A stretch of DNA of 34,445 nt from Maricaulis sp. (lineage in GTDB: Bacteria > Pseudomonadota > Alphaproteobacteria > Caulobacterales > Maricaulaceae). This document shows positions 8,952 through 17,747 of the stretch, one piece after another (the first letter of the stretch is position 1; each line of letters begins with the position of its first letter). The stretch covers positions 1 through 34,445 of the forward strand of contig NZ_JASBRQ010000025.1 in NCBI RefSeq assembly GCF_030149425.1, read 5' to 3'. Both the position numbers and the translations under genes were made by a program. The notes under the pieces were generated by a model, which ran no database searches, was not told the origin of the DNA, and saw only the letters and a program-made list of their open reading frames with translations.

Positions 8952-8976
8952 CAGGGTTACGTATACGTCAACCCTG
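8952..8976. promoter_or_regulatory. 25-bp near-perfect palindrome, MerR-type operator shape
   Basis: Outer arms CAGGGTT (8952-8958) and AACCCTG (8970-8976) enclose the perfect palindrome ACGTATACGT (8959-8968) and one extra C. The core TTACGTATACGTCAA resembles the TTGACGT-N-ACGTCAA operators known for some MerR-family regulators such as LiuR. It lies between two converging genes, where no promoter is expected. Confidence 0.4.
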
Positions 8977-9032
8977 AAATCTGAAAAATCAGCACATTAC
9001 GAAGGCATTACCGTGGAAAACTTCGCGTATTC

Positions 9033-10511
9033 CTAGTGCTGATGACGGGCAACAATCTCGCCCACAGCCTCGATCCAGCGCTCACCCGGCACCGTCATCT
9101 GGGCCGGCTGGTCCTCACGCCAGGCCTTGTTGTCCTCAATATTGGCGGCCAGCTTGGCTCCGAGTTTGAGATCTTTCAGGGTCACCTCGCCGGCTTCGCG
9201 CTCATTCGAGCCAACGATCACGGCCACGCTGGCACCGCGCCGGTCGGCATATTTCATCTGCTTGCCCATATTGCCGCCACCAACAAAGGCCTCGGCGCGA
9301 TATCCGGCCGCGCGGAGCTGCGCCGCCATGGCGAGGTAATCGGCAGAGCGGTCTTTCTCCGAAGCGACCACAATAACCAGCGGGCGTTCCTGATCCCCGC
9401 CGGCACGGCCCAGAGCCCGCAAAGCCGCGGCGAAGCGACTGACACCAAAGGAGAAACCGGTCGCCGGCACGGCCTGACCGGTGAAACGCGCGACCAGGTC
9501 GTCATAGCGCCCGCCGCCGCCGACCGAGCCGAACTGGATCGGCTGACCGTCGTCATAATGCGCGGTAGCCAGCAGTTCCGCCTCATAGACCGGGCCGGTG
9601 TAATACCCCAATCCGCGTACGACAGAGGGGTCGAAAGCAGCGCGGTCATCGCCGACACCAATGGCGCGGAGCACGGCATCGATCTCGGCCAGCGCAGCCA
9701 GGCCAGCCTTGCCAGTCTCGGAGCCGCCGACCAGCGGCTCAAGGCGCGCGATTACGTCCTGGCGGCCACCGCCGGTCGCATCAAGGAAGTTGAGAACAGT
9801 GTCGATGCCGGCGCTGTCCAGCTTGGCGCCTTCGGTGAAGTCGCCCGACTCATCCTTGCGCCCCTCGCCCAGCAGCAGGGCGACGCCCTCGCGTCCCAGA
9901 CGGTCGAGCTTGTCAGCGGCCCGCAGGACCCGCATGCGCCGGGCCGGATCGGCCGCACCGATACTTTCCAGAACCCCATCGAGAATGCGGCGATCATTGA
10001 CGCGGATGAGGTATTCCTCATCGGTCAGGCCAGCGGCGCGCATGACCTCGGCCGCGAGCGCGATCATTTCCGCATCGGCAGCCGCGGAAGCAGACCCGAC
10101 CGTATCGGCATCACACTGGACGAATTGACGGAAACGGCCCGGACCCGGCTTCTCATTGCGCCAGACATCGCCCGCCTGGTAGCGGCGATAGGGCTTGTTG
10201 AGGTCCTGATAGTGCTCGGCCACGAAGCGCGCCAGCGGAGCTGTGTGATCATAGCGCAGCGACAGCCATTGGCCGTCATCATCCTCCAGCGCGAACACGC
10301 CCTCATTAGGGCGCTCTTCGTCGGGCAGGAATTTCCCCAGGGCTTCCGCGTATTCGAACGCCGGGGTTTGCAACGGCTCGAAACCCCAGTCATCATAGAT
10401 CTTGCTGGCTGCGCTGATCAGCTGGTGCTCAGCCCGCAGGACATCCCCCGAACGATCTTCGAAACCGCGCGGACGGCGCGCTTTGGGGCGAAAGGCTTTT
10501 TTCGCACTCAT
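9033..10511 (-). CDS. hisS: Histidyl-tRNA synthetase
   Basis: 492 residues. Class II aminoacyl-tRNA synthetase that charges tRNA-His with histidine. The core shows motif 2 as RYDHTAPLARFV with the following GRFRQFVQCDAD, the histidine-binding RGLGYYTGPVYEAEL (the HisA motif region), and motif 3 near GVSRFAAALRALG. A C-terminal anticodon-binding domain begins near LVIVVASEKDRSADYLAMAAQLRAAG. The start ATG at 10511 has GGAG at 8 bases; an N-terminal basic extension (SAKKAFRPKARRPRGFED) precedes the catalytic core. It diverges from a small secreted protein gene and is apparently monocistronic. Confidence 0.97.
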   Translation of the reverse strand: MSAKKAFRPKARRPRGFEDRSGDVLRAEHQLISAASKIYDDWGFEPLQTPAFEYAEALGKFLPDEERPNEGVFALEDDDGQWLSLRYDHTAPLARFVAEHYQDLNKPYRRYQAGDVWRNEKPGPGRFRQFVQCDADTVGSASAAADAEMIALAAEVMRAAGLTDEEYLIRVNDRRILDGVLESIGAADPARRMRVLRAADKLDRLGREGVALLLGEGRKDESGDFTEGAKLDSAGIDTVLNFLDATGGGRQDVIARLEPLVGGSETGKAGLAALAEIDAVLRAIGVGDDRAAFDPSVVRGLGYYTGPVYEAELLATAHYDDGQPIQFGSVGGGGRYDDLVARFTGQAVPATGFSFGVSRFAAALRALGRAGGDQERPLVIVVASEKDRSADYLAMAAQLRAAGYRAEAFVGGGNMGKQMKYADRRGASVAVIVGSNEREAGEVTLKDLKLGAKLAANIEDNKAWREDQPAQMTVPGERWIEAVGEIVARHQH

Positions 10512-10655
10512 CGGCTATTCTCCGGGACATGAGCGGGCCGCGTCGGCCGCAGACTGGCAGTGGCGTCTTTTCACCTGTCTTGCACGCAAGTTGCAAGAGC
10601 CAGGGTGGTCTCAGTGCAGCCTTGGGCTAATCTGGGCGCAAATCAGGAGTGTTTT

Positions 10656-11117
10656 GTGCGTAAAATCGGTGTTGTTCTCGTTGCTGTTCTGCTCTCTAGC
10701 GGTCCTGCCCTTGCGGGCCCCGGGGCGGATTTCGCGGATTTTGCCAGTGAGCTGCGCGGCGAGGCGCAAATGCGCGCCGGCGATGCCGCATCCCGTCCGG
10801 CGGCACCGGCGGACCCGATCGACATCGAAGACCCGTTCTATTTTGAACTCGAGCAGTTCTCGGTTGATGCCATGCGCCTGAGCCGCGCCCTCACCGAGAC
10901 CGGTGGTCCGGAGGACCTGCAATGCATCTTCCGCGGCATGTCACGCGATGCGGAAGCGCGTCTCGGCGCGCTCAATGAAGCCGACAGTGCCGGTGAGCAG
11001 GCGCGGATCTACCGGGCCATTGCCGATCTGATGCGGGATGCCAGCGAGATTGCCCCGGCCGCCGATGATGGCGCTCTGGGCGCCAGCATGCCGCTGCCGA
11101 CCTGTTCCGCCGGCTAG
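10656..11117 (+). CDS. Small secreted protein of unknown function
   Basis: 153 residues from a GTG at 10656 with AGGAG 6-7 bases upstream; the frame is open further upstream but without a signal or ribosome site. A signal peptide (RKIGVVLVAVLLSSGPALA) precedes a helical, acidic mature protein (DFASELRGEAQMRAG, then FELEQFSVDAMRLSRALTE). Two cysteines (LQCIF and PTCSAG) could form one disulfide. I do not recognise the family. Its TAG overlaps the stop of the converging DsbD-like gene by four bases (CTAG), so the two transcripts overlap end to end. Confidence 0.8.
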   Translation: MRKIGVVLVAVLLSSGPALAGPGADFADFASELRGEAQMRAGDAASRPAAPADPIDIEDPFYFELEQFSVDAMRLSRALTETGGPEDLQCIFRGMSRDAEARLGALNEADSAGEQARIYRAIADLMRDASEIAPAADDGALGASMPLPTCSAG

Positions 11118-13240
11118 CTCGAGGCTGCCTCGAGCGCATCCAGAACGATCTGACGCGTCAGGACGGTGGGGAGCACTTGCGGCTCGCCGCCGCCAGCCGG
11201 ATAGACCAGGTAAAGCGGCACACCGGCGCCGCCATGGCGGTAAATCAGATCGGTGATGCGATCATCGCGATTGGTCCAGTCGGCGCGCATCAAGGTAGCG
11301 CCCATATCGACGAAGGCGGTCTGAACCACGCCATCATTGAGCACGCGCATCTTGTTGACCTGACAGGTCACGCACCAGGCTGCCGTGACGTCGACGAAGA
11401 CCGCATTGCCCGCCATCTGCGCGTCTTCCACGGCGGCGTCTGACCACACGACCTCACCCGGACCGGCGGTGCTGGCCGCATCGCCGACCGGCAGGCGGGC
11501 GATCCAGACCGTGGTCAGAACCAGGCCAAGCGCCGAGGCCATGGCAATCCCCGACCAGGCCATACCGCCCTGGCGCGACGCCCAGATGGCGAAGGTCAGG
11601 GCCAGCATGGCCAGACCCAGGAACAGGACGCCCTGAGGCCCGGCCTGGATCGACAGCACCCAGACCAGCCACAACACGGCGGCAAACATCGGGAAGGCGA
11701 GCGCCTGTTTGAAGGTCTCCATCCACTTGCCCGGACGCGGCAGCAGACGCAGCAGGGCCGGTGCGAAGGTCAGAACCACGAAGGGCAAGGCGAGGCCCAC
11801 ACCCATCGCTGCAGCCACGGCGAGAACAATGATCGCCGGCTGGGTCAGAGCCAGCCCCAGCGCGCCAGCGGCCAAGGGCCCGACACAGGGCGCGGCAACG
11901 ACGACGGCCAGCACACCGGTAAAGAAGGCGCCGCGCGCACCGGGGGCTTCAGCCAGGCTGCTGCCGAGTCCCATAATGCTGGTGCCCACTTCAAACACGC
12001 CCAGCAGGTTGAGACCGATGGCGAAGAACAGCAGGGCCAGGACGGCCACAACGATCGGCAATTGCAGCTGGAAGCCCCAGCCGACCGGCATGCCGAGCTC
12101 GCGCAACAGGACCAGCAGCCCGGCCAGAGCCAGGAAGCTGAGCACCACACCGCCAAGGAAATACAGGCCGTGGCGGCGCACCTTGTTGGGATCGTGCTGG
12201 GCCACCTCGACGAATTTGAGCACCTTGATCGACAAGACCGGGAAGACGCAGGGCATCAGGTTGAGGATCAGACCGCCGCCAAGGGCGAGGATGATCAGAC
12301 TGATGAGGCTGGTCATCGAGATCGGAGCTGCCGGTGCAGCGACCTGGGACGGCAATGCAATCGAGATGTCACCCGGCTGCGCCTCGATCTCGACGCTTTC
12401 ACGCGCCCAGATCCCGCCGCCCTGATTGCGCTCAAAGCTCAACAGGCCCAGCCGCGGCGACGCGATCTCGCCCTCGAGCTTCCAGCTCGGTTCCATGATC
12501 AGGAAGAGCCGCCCGCCCTCCTCGCGCTGCAGAACCTGTTCCGGTGCGTGCTCGATCAAACCGGTTTCGCCCGGCATGAAAGTCAGATCACGCCAGCTCT
12601 CCGCATCGGCAAGCAGCGGTGCGTCGAGCTGTAGGACGAGCCGGTCGCGGACACGGTCAAGCACGGCGGCAACGCTGTTATCGCGCGGCGGCACCGCATC
12701 GAGCGAGGCCTGGATCATCCAGTGGCTGGCTTCGTCCTGCTCGGCATCGGCAGCAACAGGAATGGAAAAGCTGAGCTGACGCTCTTCCGGGACGCAGACC
12801 TCGTCACAGACCTGCCAATAGGCATCGACCACGAGATCGAGGCGATCACCGGCGAAATCCTCTGCCAGCCGGATCGGCATCGGCAGAGTGACTTCGTCAT
12901 AATAGCCGTAATCCATGATCTCGCCGTCGGCGATCGGAAGCTCGACGGGGGCCGGCCAGATTACCTCGCCGATTGTGACACCGTCCGGCAGGGACCAGGT
13001 CAGCTCCAGCGGCTGGCCGAAATCGCCAGGGTTTTTCCAGTAAGTGTGCCAGCCTTCCGGCATGATCTGGTTGAGGCCGAGATAAAATTCTTCGCCCGGC
13101 GCCGCAGTGCTGCGATCGGCAATCAGCCGCGCCTCGATGATCTCATCGCCCAGCGCCCAGCCGGGCATGGCGTCGCTCTGCGCCTTGGCGACATTGAGCG
13201 GCAGGATGAGAAAAGCCAGAACGGCCAGAAGCAAACGCAT
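11114..13240 (-). CDS. DsbD/ScsB-type thiol:disulfide interchange protein
   Basis: 708 residues. These proteins carry electrons from cytoplasmic thioredoxin across the inner membrane to periplasmic oxidised proteins. The order of parts is a signal peptide (RLLLAVLAFLILPLNVAKA), an N-terminal periplasmic domain with a Cys pair (QVCDEVCVPEE), a CcdA-like transmembrane region of about eight helices starting near SLISLIILALGGGLILNLMPCVFP with conserved cysteines in LMPCVFPV and AAPCVGPL, and a C-terminal thioredoxin domain with the active site WCVTC (about 621-625). The N-terminal domain is of the ScsB kind rather than the classic DsbD alpha domain, judged from its length and WHTYWKNPGD motif. 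The ATG at 13240 has AAGGG upstream. Confidence 0.92.
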   Translation of the reverse strand: MRLLLAVLAFLILPLNVAKAQSDAMPGWALGDEIIEARLIADRSTAAPGEEFYLGLNQIMPEGWHTYWKNPGDFGQPLELTWSLPDGVTIGEVIWPAPVELPIADGEIMDYGYYDEVTLPMPIRLAEDFAGDRLDLVVDAYWQVCDEVCVPEERQLSFSIPVAADAEQDEASHWMIQASLDAVPPRDNSVAAVLDRVRDRLVLQLDAPLLADAESWRDLTFMPGETGLIEHAPEQVLQREEGGRLFLIMEPSWKLEGEIASPRLGLLSFERNQGGGIWARESVEIEAQPGDISIALPSQVAAPAAPISMTSLISLIILALGGGLILNLMPCVFPVLSIKVLKFVEVAQHDPNKVRRHGLYFLGGVVLSFLALAGLLVLLRELGMPVGWGFQLQLPIVVAVLALLFFAIGLNLLGVFEVGTSIMGLGSSLAEAPGARGAFFTGVLAVVVAAPCVGPLAAGALGLALTQPAIIVLAVAAAMGVGLALPFVVLTFAPALLRLLPRPGKWMETFKQALAFPMFAAVLWLVWVLSIQAGPQGVLFLGLAMLALTFAIWASRQGGMAWSGIAMASALGLVLTTVWIARLPVGDAASTAGPGEVVWSDAAVEDAQMAGNAVFVDVTAAWCVTCQVNKMRVLNDGVVQTAFVDMGATLMRADWTNRDDRITDLIYRHGGAGVPLYLVYPAGGGEPQVLPTVLTRQIVLDALEAASS

Positions 13241-13345
13241 GCGGATACCCTTATTGACGCTGCCCGGAACGGGGTCTTGCCGGGCGATATAGCGGGAAAT
13301 CCTGAAACGTCTAATAGTCCTCGCGCAAGCGTGACTGCAAAGTAA

Positions 13346-13375
13346 AACGGCCGCACCTTCCGGTACGGCCGTTCT
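13346..13375. terminator. Terminator hairpin downstream of sapC
   Basis: Arms AACGGCCG (13346-13353) and CGGCCGTT (13366-13373) with a 12-base loop that can pair further; followed by CTTG. It lies just past the SapC-family stop in the minus direction. Confidence 0.65.
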
Positions 13376-13396
13376 TGTCGCGATTTACCGCAAAAC

Positions 13397-14182
13397 CTAG
13401 CTCTGAGCAGCCTGGTCTTCGGTTGCTGCCATGGCGACGCGGCGCATGATGCGCTCCCAGCGCTGCAGCGAAATCAGGTGTGCGTGGATGACGGACAGGT
13501 CGTGGCTCTTGTGCAGCTCAGCGATCTTGTCGTCCGGCAGGGCCTGCAGCTTCTCCGGCGATACGCCGAAATAGTCTGCAACCGTGACCGGGTTGTCCGG
13601 GTCCTGCGGGTTAGCAACCTTGATCTCTTTTTTCTCGAGCAGGTCGAGATCGACAAGGCGCTTGACGAAGGCTTCGGTGATCTGAGCGTCACGCTCGAAA
13701 GCGGAAACGAAATCAACGGCCTGCTTGGTGTAATCGGTCGGCTCGCCATTCTCGTCGAAGAAGGGCTGCTGCGGGTTCTTGTCGGTGACGAACTCAGCGT
13801 CGACATCGATGCAAACCGTCGACGGCTGCTCGCCCGGATTGGCGGCGCTGACGAACGGGTAGCGGCGAACATAAGCGGGAACGTAATGGTCCTGCTCGAA
13901 ATTGCCGTCTTCGGTGATGAAGAGGTTGGAACCCTGGCGCAGGCCCATGACGAGGACCGGCATTTTACGCTCACCGAGGAAAACGATCGGGAAGCTGCCG
14001 CTTGCGACGCCAAATTCGGCTGCAATCGCCGGGACAAAATGCCAGTCACGCAGGAAGCCAAACGGCTCCTTGACAGAATTCACGCCATAGGCGGCGTGCT
14101 TTTGGCGATTGAGCGGCTCTACGGACTTGTAGAGCGGAACAGAACCGGTGATGCGCGGCTCGTTGGTCGCGGCGTCAGCCAT
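13397..14182 (-). CDS. SapC-family protein
   Basis: 261 residues without a signal peptide. The sequence PLYKSVEPLNRQKHAAYGV, then WHFVPAIAAEFGVASGSFPIVF, GQGSNLFI-like LRQGSNLFI and the YVPAYVRRYPF motif are those of the SapC family, found in alphaproteobacteria and named from an S-layer-related locus; its biochemical role is not known. The C-terminal part (DYFGVSPEKLQALPDDKIAELH, HAHLISLQRWERIMRR) is helical and also family-typical. Single gene between DsbD and OmpW genes, with a hairpin on both sides. The ATG at 14182 has AAGGGGG 9 bases upstream. Confidence 0.88.
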   Translation of the reverse strand: MADAATNEPRITGSVPLYKSVEPLNRQKHAAYGVNSVKEPFGFLRDWHFVPAIAAEFGVASGSFPIVFLGERKMPVLVMGLRQGSNLFITEDGNFEQDHYVPAYVRRYPFVSAANPGEQPSTVCIDVDAEFVTDKNPQQPFFDENGEPTDYTKQAVDFVSAFERDAQITEAFVKRLVDLDLLEKKEIKVANPQDPDNPVTVADYFGVSPEKLQALPDDKIAELHKSHDLSVIHAHLISLQRWERIMRRVAMAATEDQAAQS

Positions 14183-14271
14183 TGGAGAACCCCCTTGTTA
14201 TTCGGTCCCGGGGTAATAGCCCAAATGGCCTGTACCGGCAACGAGATCGCGCACCTGTTTCAAGACAGGAC

Positions 14272-14302
14272 AATGCCGGGCCTGAAGGTCAGACCCGGCA
14301 TT
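14272..14302. terminator. Terminator hairpin downstream of ompW
   Basis: Arms AATGCCGGG (14272-14280) and CCCGGCATT (14294-14302) around a 13-base loop. No strong T-run on the minus side, so possibly a processing or rho-assisted end. Confidence 0.6.
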
Positions 14303-14325
14303 GCTCAAGCTCAGTGATTGGCAGA

Positions 14326-14946
14326 TCAGAAGCGGCGGCCGAAACCGACACCGAGAACCACCGGATCAATGTCCACATCGGCGGTGATCGCACCGTCAAT
14401 GGTCACATCGGTGTTGATGTCGATGTATTTGACATCAACGTTGAAGAACCATTCGCTATTGGTCTGGAAATCGACGCCGGCCTGGAGCGCATAGCCGAAG
14501 CTGCTGTCGTAGTCGATCGAAGTCAGAGCGCTGCCAGAGGGCAGATCTTCATTGAAGAAGTGGGTGAAGTTGACGCCGGCACCGACATAGGGGCGGACGT
14601 CCGCATCGGGAGCGAAGTGATACTGCAGCGTCAAGGTCGGCGGCAGCAGGGTCACGTCACCGAGGTCGACATCGCCAACCGCGGTATCGGTGGCCTTAAC
14701 ATCATGCGGCGTGACGCCGAGGATGAGCTCAACGGCCCACTGATCCTGGATGAAATAGGTGATGTCGAGTTCCGGAACGATGCTGTCGGAAATATCGACA
14801 TCGCCGCCGATCGGATCGATGTCTGCGCTCTCATTGGGCATCACATCGATGACACGGAAACGCACCAGCCAGTCCCCGCTGTCCGCGAAAGCGGGCGCAG
14901 CGGCGGTCATGGCGATAGCGGCGGCAGTCAGCAGAAGTTTTTTCAT
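14326..14946 (-). CDS. OmpW-family outer membrane protein
   Basis: 206 residues. The signal peptide is KKLLLTAAAIAMTAAAPAFA. The mature part is an eight-stranded beta-barrel of the OmpW family, shown by WLVRFRVIDVMPNE near the start, IVPELDITYFIQDQWAVELILGVTPHDV, LPPTLTLQYHF, the VRPYVGAGVNFTHFF motif and the terminal aromatic GRRF. OmpW proteins form narrow hydrophobic channels; the natural cargo is unclear. The upstream region (14947-15009) has a CCCCAT/ATGGGG inverted repeat and two CTTAAG sites 47 bases apart that may be regulatory. No anaerobic FNR box is visible. Confidence 0.92.
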   Translation of the reverse strand: MKKLLLTAAAIAMTAAAPAFADSGDWLVRFRVIDVMPNESADIDPIGGDVDISDSIVPELDITYFIQDQWAVELILGVTPHDVKATDTAVGDVDLGDVTLLPPTLTLQYHFAPDADVRPYVGAGVNFTHFFNEDLPSGSALTSIDYDSSFGYALQAGVDFQTNSEWFFNVDVKYIDINTDVTIDGAITADVDIDPVVLGVGFGRRF

Positions 14947-14963
14947 GGTCCTGATCCTTAAGT

Positions 14964-14982
14964 CCCCATAAATTCGATGGGG
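14964..14982. repeat. Short inverted repeat in the ompW leader
   Basis: CCCCAT (14964-14969) and ATGGGG (14977-14982) around AAATTCG, between the ompW start and its likely promoter. Two CCTTAAGT sequences (14956-14963 and 15003-15010) flank the segment. Confidence 0.45.
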
Positions 14983-15031
14983 CCTTTATGAACCTGGACC
15001 TACCTTAAGTGTATGGCACGTTTCGCCGCGC

Positions 15032-15057
15032 GGCAGCCTGTCGCATGACAGGCTGCC
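15032..15057. terminator. Terminator hairpin of the TonB receptor gene
   Basis: Perfect 11-bp stem GGCAGCCTGTC (15032-15042), loop GCAT, GACAGGCTGCC (15047-15057), 16 bases past the receptor stop on the minus strand. Confidence 0.75.
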
Positions 15058-15072
15058 AACGCTCTGGTTTCG

Positions 15073-17178
15073 TTAGAAATCCGCGATGATCGCAAAGCGG
15101 ATATTGCGGCCCGGAAGCGGAACCTGGTCCTTCAGGAAGGAGGTGTGCAGGCGGGCTTCCTCGTCGCCGAGATTGCGGCCTTCCAGGATGAAGCGGAAGT
15201 CATCCGTCTGCAGCGGCGTCACCGAGTAGCGGACGTTGAACAGCGCGTAACGATCCGTCGGCAGTTCGAACTCCGCCGTGTTTTCCTGCTCGTCGAACCA
15301 TTCCACTTCTGCATGCAGCTCGTGCATGCCCTTCTCCGCCGTTACACCTGCGGTGAAGGCCAGCGGGGGCAGACGCGGCAGGTCACCACCGCTATCAATG
15401 TCGCTGGTGACGTATTCCGCGGTGAAGTCACCGGTGAAATTCCAGCCGGCATAGGCGCCGAGCGGGCCTTCAATACGGCCTTCAAAGCCCGACAGGTTGA
15501 CGTCTTCGGCGCGGTAATCGACGACGAGGAAACCGTCTTCCTCTTCACCGGTCGGGAAGGCGCCGATGAAGCCGTCATAATCGGCGCTGAACAAAGCACC
15601 TTCGATCGACCAGTCACCGAGATCCTTGCGGGCCGTGAATTCAATGGACACAGCGCGCTCGACATCAAGATCGACATCGCCGTTCTCAACCGTGCGGGTG
15701 GCAACGTGCTCACCATCGGCGAACAGCTCGACATCGGTCGGTGCACGCTCATTGGAGGACAGGGTCAGGGCCAGGAAGGTTTCATCAGCCGGACGCCAGA
15801 AGACCGAACCGGAGACGGAGAATGTATCAAAGTCACGGCTGGTGCCGAGGGCTTCGATCTCACGGCTTTCGAGGCGCAGGCCGCCTTCAAGACCCCAGCT
15901 GCCGGCATCCCAGCGCTGAGCGGTGAAGATACCCCAGTCATCGGTCTGCGACGGCGGCACATAGGCTTCTTCGCCCAGGGCCACAAAGTCGCGGGAGAAG
16001 GCCTGCATGCCGGCCGCGCCAGTCCAGGTGCCTTCGCCGATTTCACGTTCGACAAAGCGCAGCTCGCCGCGTGCTTCCCAACCTTCATTGGAGAACTGGG
16101 TGCCGATTTCATCGCCTTCCAGCTCGGTATGCTCGTATTCAGCGGTGCCGGCGGAGAAGCGGAAGCGCTCGACAACATCACCGAGATTACGGAACTCGCC
16201 GCGCAGGTCGAAGCGCGTCTGTTCCATATCGATGCTGACGATTTCCTCTTCTTCCTCGTGCTCCTCTTCCTCGTGCTCTTCTTCCTCATGTTCTTCTTCA
16301 TGAGCATGAGCATGGCCGGGAACACCGTAGAAGGCGTCGGACTGCTTGTAGGCCACACCGATGAAGCCGTTTTCACCAACCCAGGACACGCCGATGGAGC
16401 CGGTGGTGAATTCGAGGCCGGAATTCTCGACCGTGCCGAAGACTTCCTCTTCCTCGTGCTCGTGTTCGTCTTCCTCGTGCTCCTCTTCCTCGTGCTCTTC
16501 TTCTTCAAGCTCACGATAGAGGGCGGACTCAGCATAGCCCGGGATATCGAAATCTTCCGCGGTGCGGCTCAGGCCTTCAATGTGGAAGACAAACTCACCC
16601 AGGTTGAAGCGGGCGCGGCCGGCGAAGGTCTCACCCTCATCCACCGTGGTCAGACCGCCATAAAAGCGGCCTTCGAAATCATCTTCGGCGCGCTCTTCAG
16701 CAATGCGGCCGTCGATAACATTGACGACACCACCGATAGCACCGCCGCCATAGGCGATCGCGGCCGGGCCGCGCAGGATTTCAACGCGCTCGGCTTCCAG
16801 CGCCTCGGAGGCCACGGCGTGGTCCGGGCTGGAGGTCGATGCATCGATGAGGCCGGTGCCGTTGACGAGAACACGGACCCGGTCAGCGCCGAGGCCACGG
16901 ATAACGGGGCGGCTCGCGGCCGGGCCGAAATAGGTGGTGGAGACGCCGGGCTCGTGCGCGATCGTATCGGCCAGCGAACCGGACAGATTGTCGATGATGT
17001 GATCCTGGTTCACCACTTCGACGGAACCGGCGACTTCATCGGCGCCGGTCAGAAGCGGGTTCGAAGTGACGGTGATGACGTCATCAATCTCGTCAGTCTG
17101 AGCCAGAACAGCAGGTGCAGTTGCAAGGGCAGCGATCAGCGCAACCGGTGCAACGGTGTTTTTCAGTACTTTGGACAC
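15073..17178 (-). CDS. znuD: ZnuD-like TonB-dependent zinc receptor with His/Glu-rich loops
   Basis: 701 residues from a GTG at 17178 with GAGAGGGG upstream. Outer membrane receptor that imports a ligand with TonB energy. The parts are a signal peptide (VALIAALATAPAVLA), a TonB box near DDVITVTS, a plug domain with RPVIRGLGADRVRVLVNG and VEILRGPAAIAYGGGAIGGVVN, a 22-stranded barrel, and terminal FAIIADF. Two loops are packed with His and acidic residues, about residues 224-245 and 289-312. Such loops are known from the zinc receptor ZnuD. The divergent neighbour is a Zur-type repressor, with a Zur-box-like dyad in the gap. This makes zinc the best guess; copper or nickel remain possible. Confidence 0.88.
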   Translation of the reverse strand: MSKVLKNTVAPVALIAALATAPAVLAQTDEIDDVITVTSNPLLTGADEVAGSVEVVNQDHIIDNLSGSLADTIAHEPGVSTTYFGPAASRPVIRGLGADRVRVLVNGTGLIDASTSSPDHAVASEALEAERVEILRGPAAIAYGGGAIGGVVNVIDGRIAEERAEDDFEGRFYGGLTTVDEGETFAGRARFNLGEFVFHIEGLSRTAEDFDIPGYAESALYRELEEEEHEEEEHEEDEHEHEEEEVFGTVENSGLEFTTGSIGVSWVGENGFIGVAYKQSDAFYGVPGHAHAHEEEHEEEEHEEEEHEEEEEIVSIDMEQTRFDLRGEFRNLGDVVERFRFSAGTAEYEHTELEGDEIGTQFSNEGWEARGELRFVEREIGEGTWTGAAGMQAFSRDFVALGEEAYVPPSQTDDWGIFTAQRWDAGSWGLEGGLRLESREIEALGTSRDFDTFSVSGSVFWRPADETFLALTLSSNERAPTDVELFADGEHVATRTVENGDVDLDVERAVSIEFTARKDLGDWSIEGALFSADYDGFIGAFPTGEEEDGFLVVDYRAEDVNLSGFEGRIEGPLGAYAGWNFTGDFTAEYVTSDIDSGGDLPRLPPLAFTAGVTAEKGMHELHAEVEWFDEQENTAEFELPTDRYALFNVRYSVTPLQTDDFRFILEGRNLGDEEARLHTSFLKDQVPLPGRNIRFAIIADF

Positions 17179-17214
17179 GGCCGGATATCCCCTCTCGGCG
17201 GTTAATTCTCGGGT

Positions 17215-17227
17215 GTAATATTATAAC
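17215..17227. promoter_or_regulatory. Putative Zur box overlapping the receptor promoter
   Basis: GTAATATTATAAC on the plus strand is symmetric at 10 of 13 positions (GT-ATA-TAT-AC pattern), like alphaproteobacterial Zur operators. On the minus strand it contains TATAAT (17225-17220), a good -10 for the receptor gene. It lies 36 bases from the receptor start and 64 bases from zur, so both may be controlled. Confidence 0.65.
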
Positions 17228-17291
17228 GTCGCAGTGACAGCAAGAGCACACACCTGTAATTCCCGGCCAGAAGCGATTAAATGTTGGCAAG

Positions 17292-17720
17292 ATGAGTCGT
17301 GAAACCACCTCCCCGGCCCTGCAGGCCGCTGAAAAACTATGTGACGAACGCGGTGAGCGTTTGACGCCGATCCGTCGCCGCGTCCTGGAGCTTGTTCATG
17401 AGGCCGACGGCCCCGTGAAAGCCTATGACCTGCTTGAGACCCTGAAGCCCGGTCCCGGCTCGGCCAAGCCGCCAACCGTCTACCGGGCCCTCGAATTCCT
17501 GCTCGGGCTCGGCCTGGTCCACAAGGTCGAAGCCCTCAACGCCTATGTCGGCTGCAGCCATAGCCATAGCTGTGGCGGTGCCGAACTGTTCATCTGTTCC
17601 GATTGCGGATCGGTACAGGAATGCCATGGCGCACCCGTATCGACCCAGACGCCGGACGGCTTCATTATTGAACGCTCGGTGGTCGAGCATTTCGGCCATT
17701 GCGGCAATTGCCGTACCTGA
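17292..17720 (+). CDS. zur: Zur, zinc-sensing Fur-family repressor
   Basis: 142 residues. Fur-family proteins bind DNA as dimers when loaded with metal. The winged helix covers about residues 10-80 (LTPIRRRVLELVHEADGPVKAYDLLETL, then PPTVYRALEFLLGLGLVHKVE). The metal-binding half has CSHSHSC (88-94), a structural CxxC pair CSDC (102-105), and a second CGNC pair (137-140), a pattern typical of Zur. It diverges from the ZnuD-like receptor, and the thioesterase gene starts 27 bases downstream, so those two are probably co-transcribed. Start ATG at 17292; the ribosome site is weak. Confidence 0.9.
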   Translation: MSRETTSPALQAAEKLCDERGERLTPIRRRVLELVHEADGPVKAYDLLETLKPGPGSAKPPTVYRALEFLLGLGLVHKVEALNAYVGCSHSHSCGGAELFICSDCGSVQECHGAPVSTQTPDGFIIERSVVEHFGHCGNCRT

Positions 17721-17747
17721 TCCACTTTCTGGCCACGGACAAATGAC

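Noticed and set aside
9036..10532. A 498-codon open frame opposite hisS
   Set aside because: Antisense shadow in GC-rich DNA; the minus-strand frame has all HisRS motifs.
15145..17205. A 686-codon open frame opposite the TonB receptor
   Set aside because: Shadow of the receptor; its runs of Phe/Leu/Val mirror the His/Glu-rich loops on the other strand.
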